Source: Paulinella micropora
Taxonomy: Eukaryota; Cercozoa; Imbricatea; Euglyphida
Assembly (NCBI GenBank): GCA_009731375.1
Contig: BJOX01000165.1
Location: 519,402 to 583,401, forward strand
Direction of reading: 5' to 3'
DNA: 64,000 nucleotides
The notes under the pieces were generated by a model. The model did no database searches and was not told where the DNA came from. It saw only the letters and a list, made by a program, of their open reading frames with translations. Positions 32,527 to 43,983 of the stretch are shown here, piece by piece; within the stretch, counting starts at the first letter, position 1, and the number at the start of each line of letters is the position of its first letter. The position numbers and the translations under genes were made by a program.

Positions 32527-32770
32527 CGGGATCACAGATCCTTCGGACGGATTAGGGCCGAGACATATATGCTAGGGACGCGGAACCTTAGAATTGCTCG
32601 GACATTTGTTTCACATCGGATGCAAATGGCCCAGTAATTTTCGGATCACAGATCCTTAAGACAGGAAATGGGGGGACGCGGAACCTTAGAATTGCTCGGA
32701 GATTTGCTTCAGATCAGATGCAAACCGCCCAGTAATTTTCGGATCACAGATCCTTGAGACGGCGAAGGGA
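32527..32770 (+). repeat. ~110-bp direct repeats in gypsy-2 3' region
   Basis: ggacgcggaaccttagaatt and gcccagtaattttcggatca occur twice, with cggatcacagatcctt a third time at the left, giving about 2.3 diverged units of roughly 100-120 bp just upstream of the LTR. Confidence 0.88.
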
Positions 32771-33088
32771 TGGTTTGACAGCGGCATGATCAGACCGTTG
32801 TACGTCTATGGCAGATCGCCATAGAAGAGGGGGAGGAGATAGTTCAAAATTTAAATTCAAATTTGAACTCGAAAATCTCCAAACTCAAATTTGTATTTTG
32901 TAAGCACCGGACGTACAACGGTGATGAAGAGCAAAAACTTAGCGGTCACTCAAGCTACTCAATGGGTTGTCTCCACAGGAGCCGATCACCCATGAGGAAA
33001 CAGGCCCGGGAAGTGCGCTCTCATTTGCCGATATTTACCAATCTACCCCTATTTACTACGGTTCCCGTATAAGACGGGGAGGGGGGAT

Positions 33089-33460
33089 TGTAGGCGCAGA
33101 TAGGTAAATATGCGACCTTTTCTTATACCCCTATACACAGTGATGTATAGAAGAGCTATATCTCTTTAAGATGTAGTTATATCCGTTTTTATTTATATAC
33201 TTTTGAGCCGGTTGAAAACGATAATATTACGATTCATAACCGGTACTACTTTTTTAAGCCGTATAATATTATCGTTAGGGGTGACACTGGGAAATGCCTC
33301 TCTGTTTCCTTTTTGTTGCTTGGCTCTGACAGTCTCCTACATTTTCCGCCATACTGGTTTCCTCTCTTTGTAGAGGAGGAAGATTAGGTTATTTTCAGAG
33401 TGCTGTGGAATTGGAAGGATAAATACCCCGGCTTACATTAAATAATATCTTTTGATTATA
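33089..33460 (+). repeat. probable 3' LTR of gypsy-2 (right end uncertain)
   Basis: A polypurine tract (gacggggaggggggatt, 33,073-33,088) is followed by TGTAGGCGCAGATAGG, a TG-start typical of an LTR. AT-rich sequence with TATA-like stretches follows. No second copy exists in the window because the element lacks its 5' half, so the end is not defined. Confidence 0.5.
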
Positions 33461-33639
33461 ACCGACAAAAGATGAGCTGGAGAAGCGATTGCAAGTATTT
33501 ATGTATTTGAAAAAAGAAAGCAAGAGAGGGGTTCATTGACTCAAGTTACAGAAAATATGAAATTTCCGGTCACTGGCAGTCCCGAACTGACACTTCAAGT
33601 CCGCGACTCCTATGAACGCTGACAGCATTTCAGTAAGAG

Positions 33640-34275
33640 TGTAGGTATCAACCCCCGGATAGCCGGTAAAAAGTACCCTTTTTCCAGTATCGTTTGTCCA
33701 GATGACAGTCAGTGGACCTAACTTCTGCCATTTTATTCCTGGTCTGTTGCCGTTTCAAGTTCTTTTTCGCTTTACTGAGCTAATACAACGAGACCGTGGC
33801 ATCATTCTCATCTTTTGAGGACTGTGTTTGGTTCAAGTTGTATCACCGACTTTTTATACGAGCTATCATTGGGGACTTTACAGTCCACATCACTAGGCTG
33901 ATTCGAGTCATTCTGCCCAGTGTGCCCTGCCACACGGGCCGCAACAAAATGAACTATGATTTTCACTGACCTGTCTCACACGGGGACGTCAGACAAACAA
34001 ATATTCCAACACATAACCCTCCGTGGGTGGCATAGCTCCGACTAAGCCTTTTGCAAAACAAACAATTTGATTGGACTCAAATAGGTGTCTCGGCGTACCC
34101 TCTAGCCCAATCCATATCTGTGTGCTCACAAGGAGACATCGGATACAGACTCTCTGTGTCATTCTTGCTGCTCTCAAACAGAGACCAAGAAGAAGGAGGT
34201 GGACAGAGGAGTAAAGGAACACACACAAATCACAAACAAGCATAGGGCCCGGGACAGGAGCACACTGGCAACACT
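33640..34275 (+). mobile_element. 5' LTR and leader of a third gypsy copy (gypsy-3)
   Basis: 33,640-33,882 aligns with the 218-bp LTR of the intact element (ccggtaaaaa, actgagctaatacaacgag, gaggactgtgtttggtt, gagctatcattgggga) and starts TG and ends CA. The following leader is also similar (ggctgatt; ctgacctgtctcacac, cagacaaacaaa). It breaks off near 34,275 where minus-strand copia-like coding begins. Confidence 0.72.
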
Positions 34276-34313
34276 CTACACTTCTAGTTTCAAGTGCATT
34301 TATTTGCATCATT

Positions 34314-35790
34314 TCACACATACGCGTCTTCCCACCGCCATGCGATCGTCTTATCCTTCCTGATCTTATCTCTTTCTGCCTCTCTCTCCAATCCTTGCTT
34401 TGTCTCACTCGTTGCGATGCGTGACGGTGGGGTACTTACTCCCTTGCCCTTCTTTCTTGCCTCCCCCTCTGCCCCATCCTCAACGCTCCTACTCATCTCT
34501 TTCTTGGAGTTTGAGCGTTGTACAGATGGGTCAGAGGGAGAAAAGAACTTCAAGGACGAAGTGGGGGAATTGGTTTCATCATCATCTTCATCAGACATCG
34601 TTTCCATCTCACCTCTCTCTCTCTCTCTCTTCACCTTACCTGCCTGAGAGATCCCCTCTACTTCACCCTCAACGTTCTCACCCATTTCTATACCTGTGTT
34701 AGAACGTTATACAGATGGAGTAGAGGGAATGGGACCTATGGTGAGTGATGATGCAACGTGTGAGCTACAAACAGAAGTAGAACTGTATGATGAAGAGCTT
34801 GTAGTTGACGTTGAACGATTGGGTTGAGCAAGAGGGGGTTTCTGTTCTGTCCTAGCCCATCGTCGTAGGACCATTCCATTGGGGCCAACATCGAATATCA
34901 GAGCATTTTCTTACGGTATAATCCCCCTTTGCATCTGTGCTCACTGCCAACAGATCACCCCGTGTTTGCTCTGCACCAATATGATATGAGCATTGCCAAA
35001 AGTCACATCCATGCGTCCCTAACCCCACCGCGCATTGACTCCCATCTCTCTTCGCCCGTACGGCACCAAATCTCCATTGACACCGGATTACTTTCCTAGA
35101 GTCTCAGAACCCCTCACATTGCTTTTTAGCTGAAACCGGGAGGGTGCTACCTCTGATGGGTTGTGCCCATAGGTTGAGAAGAGGACCTTCTTCTTCCCGC
35201 AAATGATTTGAGGTGGATGCTCGAGATTTCATGAGAACTTTCTTATAACCCCCCTCGACACGACGAAGTCCCCATCCATCCTCCATAGGGTAGATTACCC
35301 CTATGTGGGGTCACTAGCCATGTCGAGGGAAGTAACAAAGTTATTGTCTTTCAAGGGGGGAATGGACTGTGACTGAGAAGTAGGAGGATGAGCACGTGTG
35401 TGAGGTGCGTGTGTGTTGCTCTCTCTCTTCTTCTCAGCTCTCATTTCATATGCGTGAGGTGGCGATGTTCGTGTGCTAAAAGAGGAAGAAGGTGGGGTGA
35501 CGTCACATGTATCGTTCGAACCCTCTTCGTCCGTTTCCTCTTTTTCCATTAGGTTGAGGCTTAATATGTGATTGACATATCCTATCTCTCCCACTCCTTC
35601 CTCTCCTTCCTCTTCATCAAGAGCAGCAGACTCTTCGTCCGAATCAGGAGCTTCGGACTCCTCTTCTTCTTTTTCAGACTCACCAGAAGAAGAGGAGTTG
35701 GAACCTCCTGCGTTCGGGCTAATCGTCTTGGCCTTAGCCGTACTTTTCTTGATGAAATCAGATGCCTTTAGCTTTCTTTTCTCTTTCCCT
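34314..35790 (-). pseudogene. degraded copia polyprotein region (acidic and protease/pre-integrase part)
   Basis: Minus-strand fragments: an acidic Ser/Glu-rich part (34,314-34,685), a His/Leu-rich piece (35,104-35,286) resembling a copia pre-integrase segment (SNHLREEEGPLLNLWAQ), and a Ser/Pro/Glu-rich piece (35,301-35,594). Frames are broken throughout. Assignment to the same element as the gag fragment at 35.9-37.2 kb rests on order and strand only. Confidence 0.4.
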
Positions 35791-35872
35791 CCCTCTCCTT
35801 TCTGTCGTCTCGTCTTCCTTCTCCCTTCCCTGTTCTTACTAGTCTTACCCTTGCTACTTAGGCTTACCTCTC

Positions 35873-37183
35873 CTACCCCTTATCTAGGTTGACTATTCTT
35901 GCTGCCTTCTTCCTAATGCGGCAATTGACAGGAACATGTCCATCTCGTGGGCATTCGGGAAGAGTACATGGGACAATACAGATCTTGATCTGATGGTCGC
36001 CATGACAATTGAAACATCCATCCTTATGGGGTGTTCTCCCAGTTTGGTTACCCATAAGGTTGACTGATAATATATGGGGTCACTGCATGTCCCAGATCCA
36101 GAGTGAGCCTTCGATGAGGGGCACGAAAACCACCCCCAGACGCTTAAAGCTTCTTCATTTTTGACTTAGACTCCTCTGTCTGTGCTATCTGTTCTACTAC
36201 CTTCACGAATGACTCCCAACCTGGTCGTTCTTCCGGTAGGAAGCTAGTGACCTTATTTCGATAGGTATCGAACTCAGTAAAATGTTCAATTTTCTTCATG
36301 ACCATCTCTGTCTTCACGAGTTCAGGGTAGGAGACCTTCATAACCGCTTCCTGGTCCGTTATGTTGGCTTGAAAGGCCATAAGCCAAGGCCTTACGTCAT
36401 GAACCCTCTTAGGGAAGGAGTAATCAAGAAAGACTTAGCCCTGACGTTCTTTCCACTTGACGAGATCAAGACCACCATATCGTTTCCGTAAAGCCATAAA
36501 ACACTCAACCCCGTTGCTACCAGCTGTCCTAATGACCGACATTACTTCCTTGTCCTTACAACAGGACTGAATTAAGAGTGCAAATATGAAACGATTGTGC
36601 ATCTTTCTCCTTTCCTCTATCTGCTGATAGTACTTGTCTGTTGATATAGATGCAAACCTGAGGTTTGGTCTAGATTCGCTAGTCAGTGTGGGGATTTTGG
36701 CAGACCCTTTTTGTTCAACAACTACCGGAGCAGTGGTGGGTTGAGTTGAACTGGAGGAGGAACTTTCCTGTTCTTGTTTGACAGATGGAGCGGAGCTAGA
36801 GGAAGAGCTGCTGTGTTCCTTTTTGACGATAGCAGGTTTTGTCTGATCTCCCTGACTCTGTTTTGCTTCTTCTCTTTCTTCGCTAGGTGATAGAAAAGCT
36901 TCGTTAGGTGGTGTGTCATGGGGGTCATAAAAACTTGCCTGTTTTGCTTGTAGGTACAAAGGGTCAGTGTTTTTTATGGTGGGAGTTCGCCTATCCCCAT
37001 TGGATCATAAATTGCCATCGAAGCTAGAAATCCGTACTCCCAGTTGTCCCAGTCCGGATCTCTGCCATTGAACGGTGGAGGATCCACCTTAAACCCTTTG
37101 TGGAGCGACGTCTCAAACATAGCCCGGGTAAGCCATGTTCTAAGACTAAAGTGCGGAAGATAGGAGTTAGCCCCAACTATCAA
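35873..37183 (-). pseudogene. Ty1/copia-type gag remnant with CCHC-like knuckle
   Basis: The fragments read in order a gag-like start (PPPFNGRDPDWDNWEYGFLA), a Ser-rich linker, a helical capsid-like part (RFIFALLIQSCC; GVECFMALRKRYGG), TFLPEERPGWESFVK-type sequence and a Cys/His cluster (CFNCHGDHQIKIC). At least two frameshifts break it. Together with 25.7-27.1 kb it suggests one copia element on the minus strand, later split by the gypsy fragments. Confidence 0.65.
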
Positions 37184-37199
37184 TAAATTCCTATAATTA

Positions 37200-38470
37200 A
37201 GTAGAAATGGGGAAGTTATTATTAGGGATGAAATGCTACGGTTCGGTGTGTCTGAACTATGCTGTCTAGCTACGCGACACGTTTGGGGTGGGTCGTTGGT
37301 GCCTTCAGCCTACCCACGAAATGGTGTCGACTGCCTGCCGCACGTCGACCCTTGCACTTTTCTGTTGAAGGCCTGATGCCTCTCCTTCCAGACTAAGTGC
37401 GACTGATTAAAGCTGCTGACGCAGAGTTCGCTAATCAAGGCTCATAACCTCACGGTTAGACTTATTGATGATTAATATAATAATCTATGATAGCCACTAC
37501 ACTCTCATGATCAGCAGTACTACAGCCGCTTTTAATAAGAAAAGGCGCCAACAGAACATGCCACGTAACTCAGGCTTGACTGGCCGGATCATAATTAATG
37601 GCTCTACCGACACCTTTACTCCAATACGGCCGGCCCTTAACGATTAATTAAGATTATTAGTTCCAACAGTTATGTTATGTTATGTTATGTTATGTTATGT
37701 TATCATCCGTTATATGATCTCCGACTTTCTACTTTCCAATGGTTACTATTGAATATTTCTCAAGTCAAGGCAGGTATAACATTTCGGAGGCCCTCACCCG
37801 GCCCCCGTTTAGCCAAATGTCGGAACTCGGAGTGCGTGGGATATTGTATAATGCCAGGATCCGAGCCTGTAGATCTCACGTAAAGAATTGAATGATTCGT
37901 TTTAATTGGCTGTCTAGACAAGCTAAACTCAGGTTTGGCTCAACTCCTAAAAAAAAAAAGGCTCTTTGACAAAAATATAATAATACTGAGAGTCACTGAG
38001 CTTGAAAAAGACTTTCGGAGGCTGCAGTACATGTCCACTTTACGGTACAGTCCATATACGATACATATACTCTCACTTACTGATCCGGCATTCTTTAATT
38101 TGCTGTCACGGTCTTGACAGCGGCTAAACTTAAGAGATTCTGCGGCGGTACATGTATGGTAAAGGTACGGTACATGTACGGCCGGTACATACATCATCAG
38201 TGTACCGGAGGGCGTTTGAAATTGATCATCTAGAAACTCTGTATTCTGGATCCCGCCCTATGTAAAAAACTTTGACTTATATGCAACTTGGCAAAGCCTG
38301 GTTTGACACGGCTAAATAAAAAGTTTAACGTGTCAAAGTTTCTATCATACTAGGTCAAAGTTTTCTATATAGGTAAAAGTTTTATAAATGTCAAAGTTTT
38401 ATATATGTCAAACTTCTTTACTGTTGTAAAGAAGGCTAAAATGAATGTCGACAGTAATATTATAATATAT
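37200..38470. other. intergenic AT-rich sequence, no gene seen
   Basis: Includes (ATGTT)n at 37,672-37,700, palindromic GTACATGTAC-like motifs at 38,028-38,190 and a string of gtcaaagttttatata-like units at 38,325-38,420. Only short random ORFs. Confidence 0.6.
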
Positions 38471-38473
38471 ATA

Positions 38474-39209
38474 TTAACCTCAAGAAAATGGAATCACTAC
38501 TCCAATTCCCAACCTTGACGTTTCCGCGTAGCCAGCTATAGCTACCAATCTATTTTACTGTATTTTCTACCACACTTGCTCGAAAAAGAAACTTATGTGA
38601 CTCTACCTCTGCTCCAATTATTGTACTAATAACTTCAAGCAAAATTGTAAAATTCTTCAGAAGGAACTGCCACCGTCCACTATTCCGATTCATGAGGAAC
38701 TATACCTATACTCCAGTATCTAACCTAAACGTTACTTCGTAACTAACTTATTGGGGAACCGACAATCTTAACGTAATACTAGCCAATACAATTTAATCAA
38801 ACTTATCTTGCTTTTTACTTTTTTACCAGTATTTTCTCGCCCCAAGTGCACTGGGAAAATTCCCTTTTTACTCTAGCAATTTCCTTTTCTGCCCATATCA
38901 AGTCATATTTTTCCTCACTGGCTGCACTAATTTTCCTTTCCAATCTAGCCTGCTTACGTTCTATAAAACACGACCTATACCATCCCAACCCAAGCCATCT
39001 CCCTACCGCGGATAATCTCCTTCAGAATCCTTCGTCTTGAGTACAGCTCAAAAGCCCTGGAGACCATACACCTTGCCCTGTACTTAACCGTCCTTAAACC
39101 TACCATTACCCAGCCTTTACCTTACTGTAAATCAACCTTGGCAAAAGGGTGAGCACGGTCACTCGTGGTCTGGTAAACCCCTATTATTAAATAACTGTTC
39201 TTAAAAGTT
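38474..39209. repeat. 735-bp dispersed repeat, uninterrupted copy
   Basis: Runs from ttaacctcaagaaaatgg to attaaataactgttcttaaa. The same sequence, about 97% alike by eye, is found at 40,088-40,508 plus 50,811-51,131, where it is split by the gypsy insertion. No coding capacity. Class not recognised. Confidence 0.9.
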
Positions 39210-40087
39210 AAACATGCATCCTTGTCCCTGCTCAGGGTTCGGGATTCGACACGCCTACATATGTAGGCCGCCTACTATGAGAGATCATAGCAGAGAAAGC
39301 CCTGGAGCCCCTCTACAACCCCCTGGAGTTACACTACTGCAACTGCCTGATCTGGCCCTTTGGGTGTGTGTGTGTGCGTGTGTGTCTGTATGTGTATAGG
39401 TATATGAGGGATTTGTACCTATGGTGGAACTCGGGCTCTTCTCCTCCTGTTTTTTTTTTTCCTTTTCCCGAAGGACCCCCCTGCACGCTTGTTTCGTCGT
39501 AGGGGAGATGTGATATCCGTGCTCCTGCCCCTTGCTCCTCACCGGTTTGAGTCCACTAGCCCAGGCTCCGTTTGGATCCGATGTCCCTTCTACGTGAGTT
39601 CCTGTTGTGTCGTGTCCTGAAGCAAGATCACCCTGCCTGCGTCGCCAGCAACCGAGCAACCAACCAACATGTCCCCTCTGCTCTCTCGTGTGTTCTACTA
39701 CATGGTCTTTATTTTTGCCGCTCCATACCCACATGCGTCGTTCCTTGGATGAGCCCCTCTTCTTTTCTCGCTCCTGCGCTCTTTGCAAGTGTGTTCCGAG
39801 TCTGCAGTCCCGGCCCCAAGTTCATAGAGCATCCTGATAGCACTTTTAGTAACAATGCAAGCTTTTTGTTTCGGATGATTCAGTCATCTACCGCCCCCCC
39901 CCCCCCCCCCCCCCCCCCCCTTTTTTNNNNNNNNNNCCCCTGCTCCAGCCCTATTTACTAACCTTACCACATATTTTCCTTCAACTATACTCTCTCTCCC
40001 ACCCGCCCTCCAGGCTCCCGGCCTAACTAGCCGGGGGGACTAACAATTTGCTCACAGGGAACTATAACTACTCCCATTCAAACTACT
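39210..40087. other. spacer between the two dispersed repeat copies
   Basis: Holds (GT)n at 39,365-39,395, a poly-C tract with a 10-N gap (39,927-39,936) and short ORFs without recognisable similarity. No gene supported. Confidence 0.6.
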
Positions 40088-40508
40088 ATTAACCTCAAGA
40101 AAATGGAATCACTACTCCAATTCCCAACCTTGACGTTTCCGCGTAGCCAGCTATAGCTACCAATCTATTTTACTGTATTTTCTACTACACTTGCTCGAAA
40201 AAGAAACTTATGTGACTCTACCTCTGCTCCAATTATTGTACTAATAACTTCAAGCAAAACTGTAAAACTCTTCAGAAGGAACTGCCACCGTCCACTATTC
40301 CGATTCATGAGGAACTATACCTATACTCCAGTATCTAACCTAAACGTTACTTCGTAACCAACTTATTGGGGAACCGACAATCTTAACGTAATACTAGCCA
40401 ATACAATTTAATCAAACTTATCTTGCTTTTTACTTTTTTACCAGTATTTTCTCGCCCCAAGTGCACTGGAAAAATTCCCCTTTTTACTCTAGCAATTTCC
40501 TTTTCTAC
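40088..40508. repeat. 735-bp dispersed repeat, left part of split copy
   Basis: Matches 38,474-38,895 and breaks off at the gypsy LTR. Its last four bases, ctac (40,505-40,508), are repeated right after the 3' LTR (50,811-50,814). Confidence 0.92.
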
Positions 40509-40726
40509 TGTGGACATCACCCCCCGAATTATCCGGTAAAAAACTTATTTATGGATTTCGTCTGGCCGGACACGTCTGAAATGCCAATTTGATCCTGGTC
40601 TTTTGGCGGCTGTTTGTCTTTGCGTCACTGAGCTAATATAACGAGACATCATTCTCTTTTTTGAGGACTGTGTTTGGTTATATTACCGACTTACTCTTCC
40701 ATTGAGCTATCGTTGGGGATAGTACA
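40509..40726 (+). repeat. 5' LTR of gypsy-1
   Basis: 218 bp, TG...CA, differing from the 3' LTR at about four sites (tttatggatt/tctatagatt, aattt/aactt, gctgttt/gcttttt). It should carry the element's promoter, but no clear TATA box stands out. Confidence 0.96.
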
Positions 40727-41370
40727 TTTGGAGTCCATAGCTAAAGGCTGATTTCTTTTCTGATCTGTCGTACAGACATCAGATAAGCACAAATTTATTT
40801 TTCGCTGATCTGTCGCACAGACATCAGACGAAAACAAACACTCCTACTCATCCTCAAACAAAAAAATTTCAAACAAGCAATCAATTTGTCACAAGCTGGC
40901 ATAACCTTTAGCCCTTGTGCACATTTGGCTTCTGTGTGCTCTTCTACAAGACACCAGACCACACCTACTCCACTCCCTCTTGCTGCTTGCATAAAGCCAA
41001 GTAGGACAAGTGCGAAACAAACATCAGACAAACACACAGACAGAGGAAAAACGAGCAAAGCACTCCCACTCTCTGTTCTGAACCATTTTCCTTGCATTTT
41101 CTCTGCAGAAACCAGAGGAGATTACACTGGCATCTCTCACACAAGAGCAAGACAAATATCGAAGCACTGTCCAACGACAGACTGAATTCTACAAAACAGC
41201 TCTTTTGACCAAACTATCGTTATCTCTGTGTAGGGCCTGACGCCCCATAACTATTTCAACAGAGAAAAGGAAGAAGGAGAAGAAGGTTGCATAGAGTGAT
41301 AAGAATAACAGAGGAAAAAAAAGAAAAAAAAAGCAGACGTGACTCTCATAACATAAGATGGAAGACGAGA
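40727..41370 (+). other. gypsy-1 leader with candidate primer-binding site and uORF
   Basis: TGGAGTCCATAGC at 40,729 fits a primer-binding site complementary to a tRNA 3' end (TGG complements CCA). The leader is about 640 nt. A 14-codon upstream ORF starts at 41,358, overlaps the gag start out of frame and may lower gag initiation. Confidence 0.55.
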
Positions 41371-43983
41371 ATGAGCAGGGCTGGTGTGACACCAACTGAT
41401 TATGGTCCTAGTGAGGGAGGAGAGGAGCAGGAGACTCAGTACTCAGAAGAGAGGGGGGATAGAGATGGAGAGGAGAGAGAGGAGTATACGTATACAGCCG
41501 ATGTAGAGTCGACAGGGGCGGGTAATGCACAAGAAGCGAGTGCAGGTCAGACTGGAGGCTCTCCACTGACAGAGGCAGAGAGAGAGATGGAGGATGTTGG
41601 CCAGAATATCCCAAATACATGGGAACAGTTGGCTACATATGATGATGAAGAGTCCTTCTTCCTTAACTACCCAACCTATTATAAAACACACATCTACATT
41701 CCTTACGAGAAAAGGAATAGACCAGGACAAGGTCAAAGCAACCTCCTGATCGAAATTCCCGGCCTTGCGAAGCCTCTCTTCAACAAAGTGAGGTTTGAGC
41801 ACGAAAGAGTGCCATTGCAGGATATCAAGTATGGCGACACTCTTACACTGTGCGACATATACGACATATCTGCAACACTCTACGCTGCTGTGCTCGTTGC
41901 GGAATTTTATGAACGCACAAACATACAGTGGAAAAATAAACGCACAACTGCAGCATGGCTGTCTGTCTGTGGTGTCCCCACTGATATCAAGAATCTAGAA
42001 AGAAAGTTCGAAGGTAGAAACCAAAGTGGCATTGAGTTTGCCCTTGAGGCTTTTGTAACTGCCTTCACACGGGCTTACAACGAAATGTACAAAGCACTGA
42101 AAGACAACACAAGGCAACATCCTGTTTACGAGGAGGTTGACCAGTCTTGTCAGGTGCTTGAACGCCTCACACAACTCCATAAGGGCCTCTTTGAGGGGAA
42201 GGAGCAAAAACCAACATGGAAACAATGGGCCCACACGAAGAATCACACTCTCATTAAAGGCCCTCTCACAACAATCCCAAATAATAACAGAGCTGATAAG
42301 TCTTCCATGAGAGAAAAGGCACACTTCCTCTCTAGTGCCACAGGGCTTGCACAGTTCGTGACTCATCTAGCACGACAGGTGAAAGAAGAAGAGACGAGAC
42401 AGAAAGAGGAGAAGGAGCAGAAGGAGAAGATAGCTGTGGCAATGGCAGTAGCACGGGTGGCTCCACAGCCAACGGCTCCACCTACCACATCTAACCCAGC
42501 TCCCAAGAAAGCAGGAGGAGGACCCACAGGAGGAGGACCCCAAGGGGGAGGGACAGTAATTAACTTGACTGACTCCCAGAAGAAAAAGCAGGCGCTGCAG
42601 GCAGCCCTAGCTAAAATCAAAATTGGGGGAGGGGGCCTTAAGCTCTATGCTATCACTGCCAATGAGGCTGACACAGAGAAGACCCTCATGACTAAGCTCA
42701 ATGAGATGGACAGATGCTTCCAGCAAAACCAGTGTGAGGTGGAGCAGGAGTATGAAGTCCTAGAACATCTCTGTGATCGATCCCTCCTTGGAGCTGGTTT
42801 TGATCGTATAACTTACGAGAAGTACAGAGGAGAGGAGGAGCTAGCAAGGAAAGGTGGACATGCAGAGATGAGTTGTACTCTGGCCATTGCTGCCCTCATT
42901 CGATACTTTAAGGCAAGTGGATACCAACACTTGTGCACTGGCACATTGATTGGGTTTGAAATTTTCGACTTAGTATCGGAGCAGTTGCAGTCTGTCACTC
43001 AGCTTGCATCTGTCTTAACAAATGTGGGCACCCAGTACACTCTCTTTTATAACCACAAAGCCATACTCCTATATTTCCTCAGTGCTTTGCACGTCTACAA
43101 CAAAAATAAGCTCACACTGCTCATGCAAGACTGCAAAACCTTCGACAAGGTAAAGCACTTGAACTTTTTGGAGATGAGCGTCTTTGAGGCCACGACTAAG
43201 GCCGTGAGCCCAAAAATGTTGTGGACCGAAGTAATGACCGCTTGTCAGAGGCTCGACAGCCAGACAGCATCCTTGATCGGTTCTGCATCGGCTTCTGCTC
43301 AACCGCAAGCCGCACATACGCAACGATCTCTAGGAAAGCGACCAAGAGAGAACAGTCGTGAAGCTAACACACCTTGTATTCGTTGGTGGGCACGGGCACA
43401 ATGCTTCAAACACACAAATAAGAAATGCCCGTACAACCACGATGTCGAGGACACCCGCATCCGAAACACACTCCTCAAGAACGTACGGTCGGACGAAACC
43501 AACACCGTCGCCGTTCTGCGCCGACTGCGCAAGGATCAGGGGTGGAAATTACAGGATGTCGCGGACCATGACCACGAACTAGCTGACGCGATCAATTCTC
43601 TTTTCGCTAGAGATGATCAGAAGACGGCAGCCATAGAAGCCGCAAGTAGAGGAAGAGGTGGAACACGAGGAAGAGGAGGAGGGAGAGGAATCAATCGAGG
43701 AGGAGGAGCCCCTTTCGCACGAGGCACATACACTCGCGGGGGGGAGAGAGGATTTGTGAGAAGAGGAGGAGGAAGAGGTGTATTTCAAGGTAGAGGAGGA
43801 GGAAGATGGGTTGGCCGAGGTGGATACGGCAGCGCAGAGCGCCCGTACCACAGAGATGGGGGCTGGGCAGACGGCTCGAGCTCAAGCTCGAGTTCCTCAG
43901 CACCACAGGCCTATGCGACATCAGGCGCAACCACTACCGACACTGATGCCGACTCAGGTAACAGATTTGAGGTAGTCCAATGA
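41371..43983 (+). CDS. gypsy-1 Gag, ending at a TGA in readthrough context
   Basis: The frame is open from at least 41,287, but the first ATG is 41,371, giving 870 residues. N-terminus acidic (Glu-rich); middle mostly helical; a charged coil (KEEETRQKEEKEQKEK) around residue 335-350; then a Pro/Gly-rich linker. Around residue 668 lies a Cys/His motif C-x8-C-x7-C-x3-H (CIRWWARAQC...CPYNH), close to eukaryotic CCCH fingers rather than the CCHC knuckle. Residues about 755-830 form an RGG/GR-rich box, followed by a Ser run. Presumed role: capsid assembly and RNA packaging. It ends CAA TGA CTA G, with pol in the same frame beyond. No frameshift seen. Confidence 0.9.
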   Translation: MSRAGVTPTDYGPSEGGEEQETQYSEERGDRDGEEREEYTYTADVESTGAGNAQEASAGQTGGSPLTEAEREMEDVGQNIPNTWEQLATYDDEESFFLNYPTYYKTHIYIPYEKRNRPGQGQSNLLIEIPGLAKPLFNKVRFEHERVPLQDIKYGDTLTLCDIYDISATLYAAVLVAEFYERTNIQWKNKRTTAAWLSVCGVPTDIKNLERKFEGRNQSGIEFALEAFVTAFTRAYNEMYKALKDNTRQHPVYEEVDQSCQVLERLTQLHKGLFEGKEQKPTWKQWAHTKNHTLIKGPLTTIPNNNRADKSSMREKAHFLSSATGLAQFVTHLARQVKEEETRQKEEKEQKEKIAVAMAVARVAPQPTAPPTTSNPAPKKAGGGPTGGGPQGGGTVINLTDSQKKKQALQAALAKIKIGGGGLKLYAITANEADTEKTLMTKLNEMDRCFQQNQCEVEQEYEVLEHLCDRSLLGAGFDRITYEKYRGEEELARKGGHAEMSCTLAIAALIRYFKASGYQHLCTGTLIGFEIFDLVSEQLQSVTQLASVLTNVGTQYTLFYNHKAILLYFLSALHVYNKNKLTLLMQDCKTFDKVKHLNFLEMSVFEATTKAVSPKMLWTEVMTACQRLDSQTASLIGSASASAQPQAAHTQRSLGKRPRENSREANTPCIRWWARAQCFKHTNKKCPYNHDVEDTRIRNTLLKNVRSDETNTVAVLRRLRKDQGWKLQDVADHDHELADAINSLFARDDQKTAAIEAASRGRGGTRGRGGGRGINRGGGAPFARGTYTRGGERGFVRRGGGRGVFQGRGGGRWVGRGGYGSAERPYHRDGGWADGSSSSSSSSAPQAYATSGATTTDTDADSGNRFEVVQ

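Noticed and set aside
41287-41370. Gag start at TTG 41,287
   Set aside because: The first ATG in frame is 41,371; eukaryotic initiation at the TTG is unlikely.
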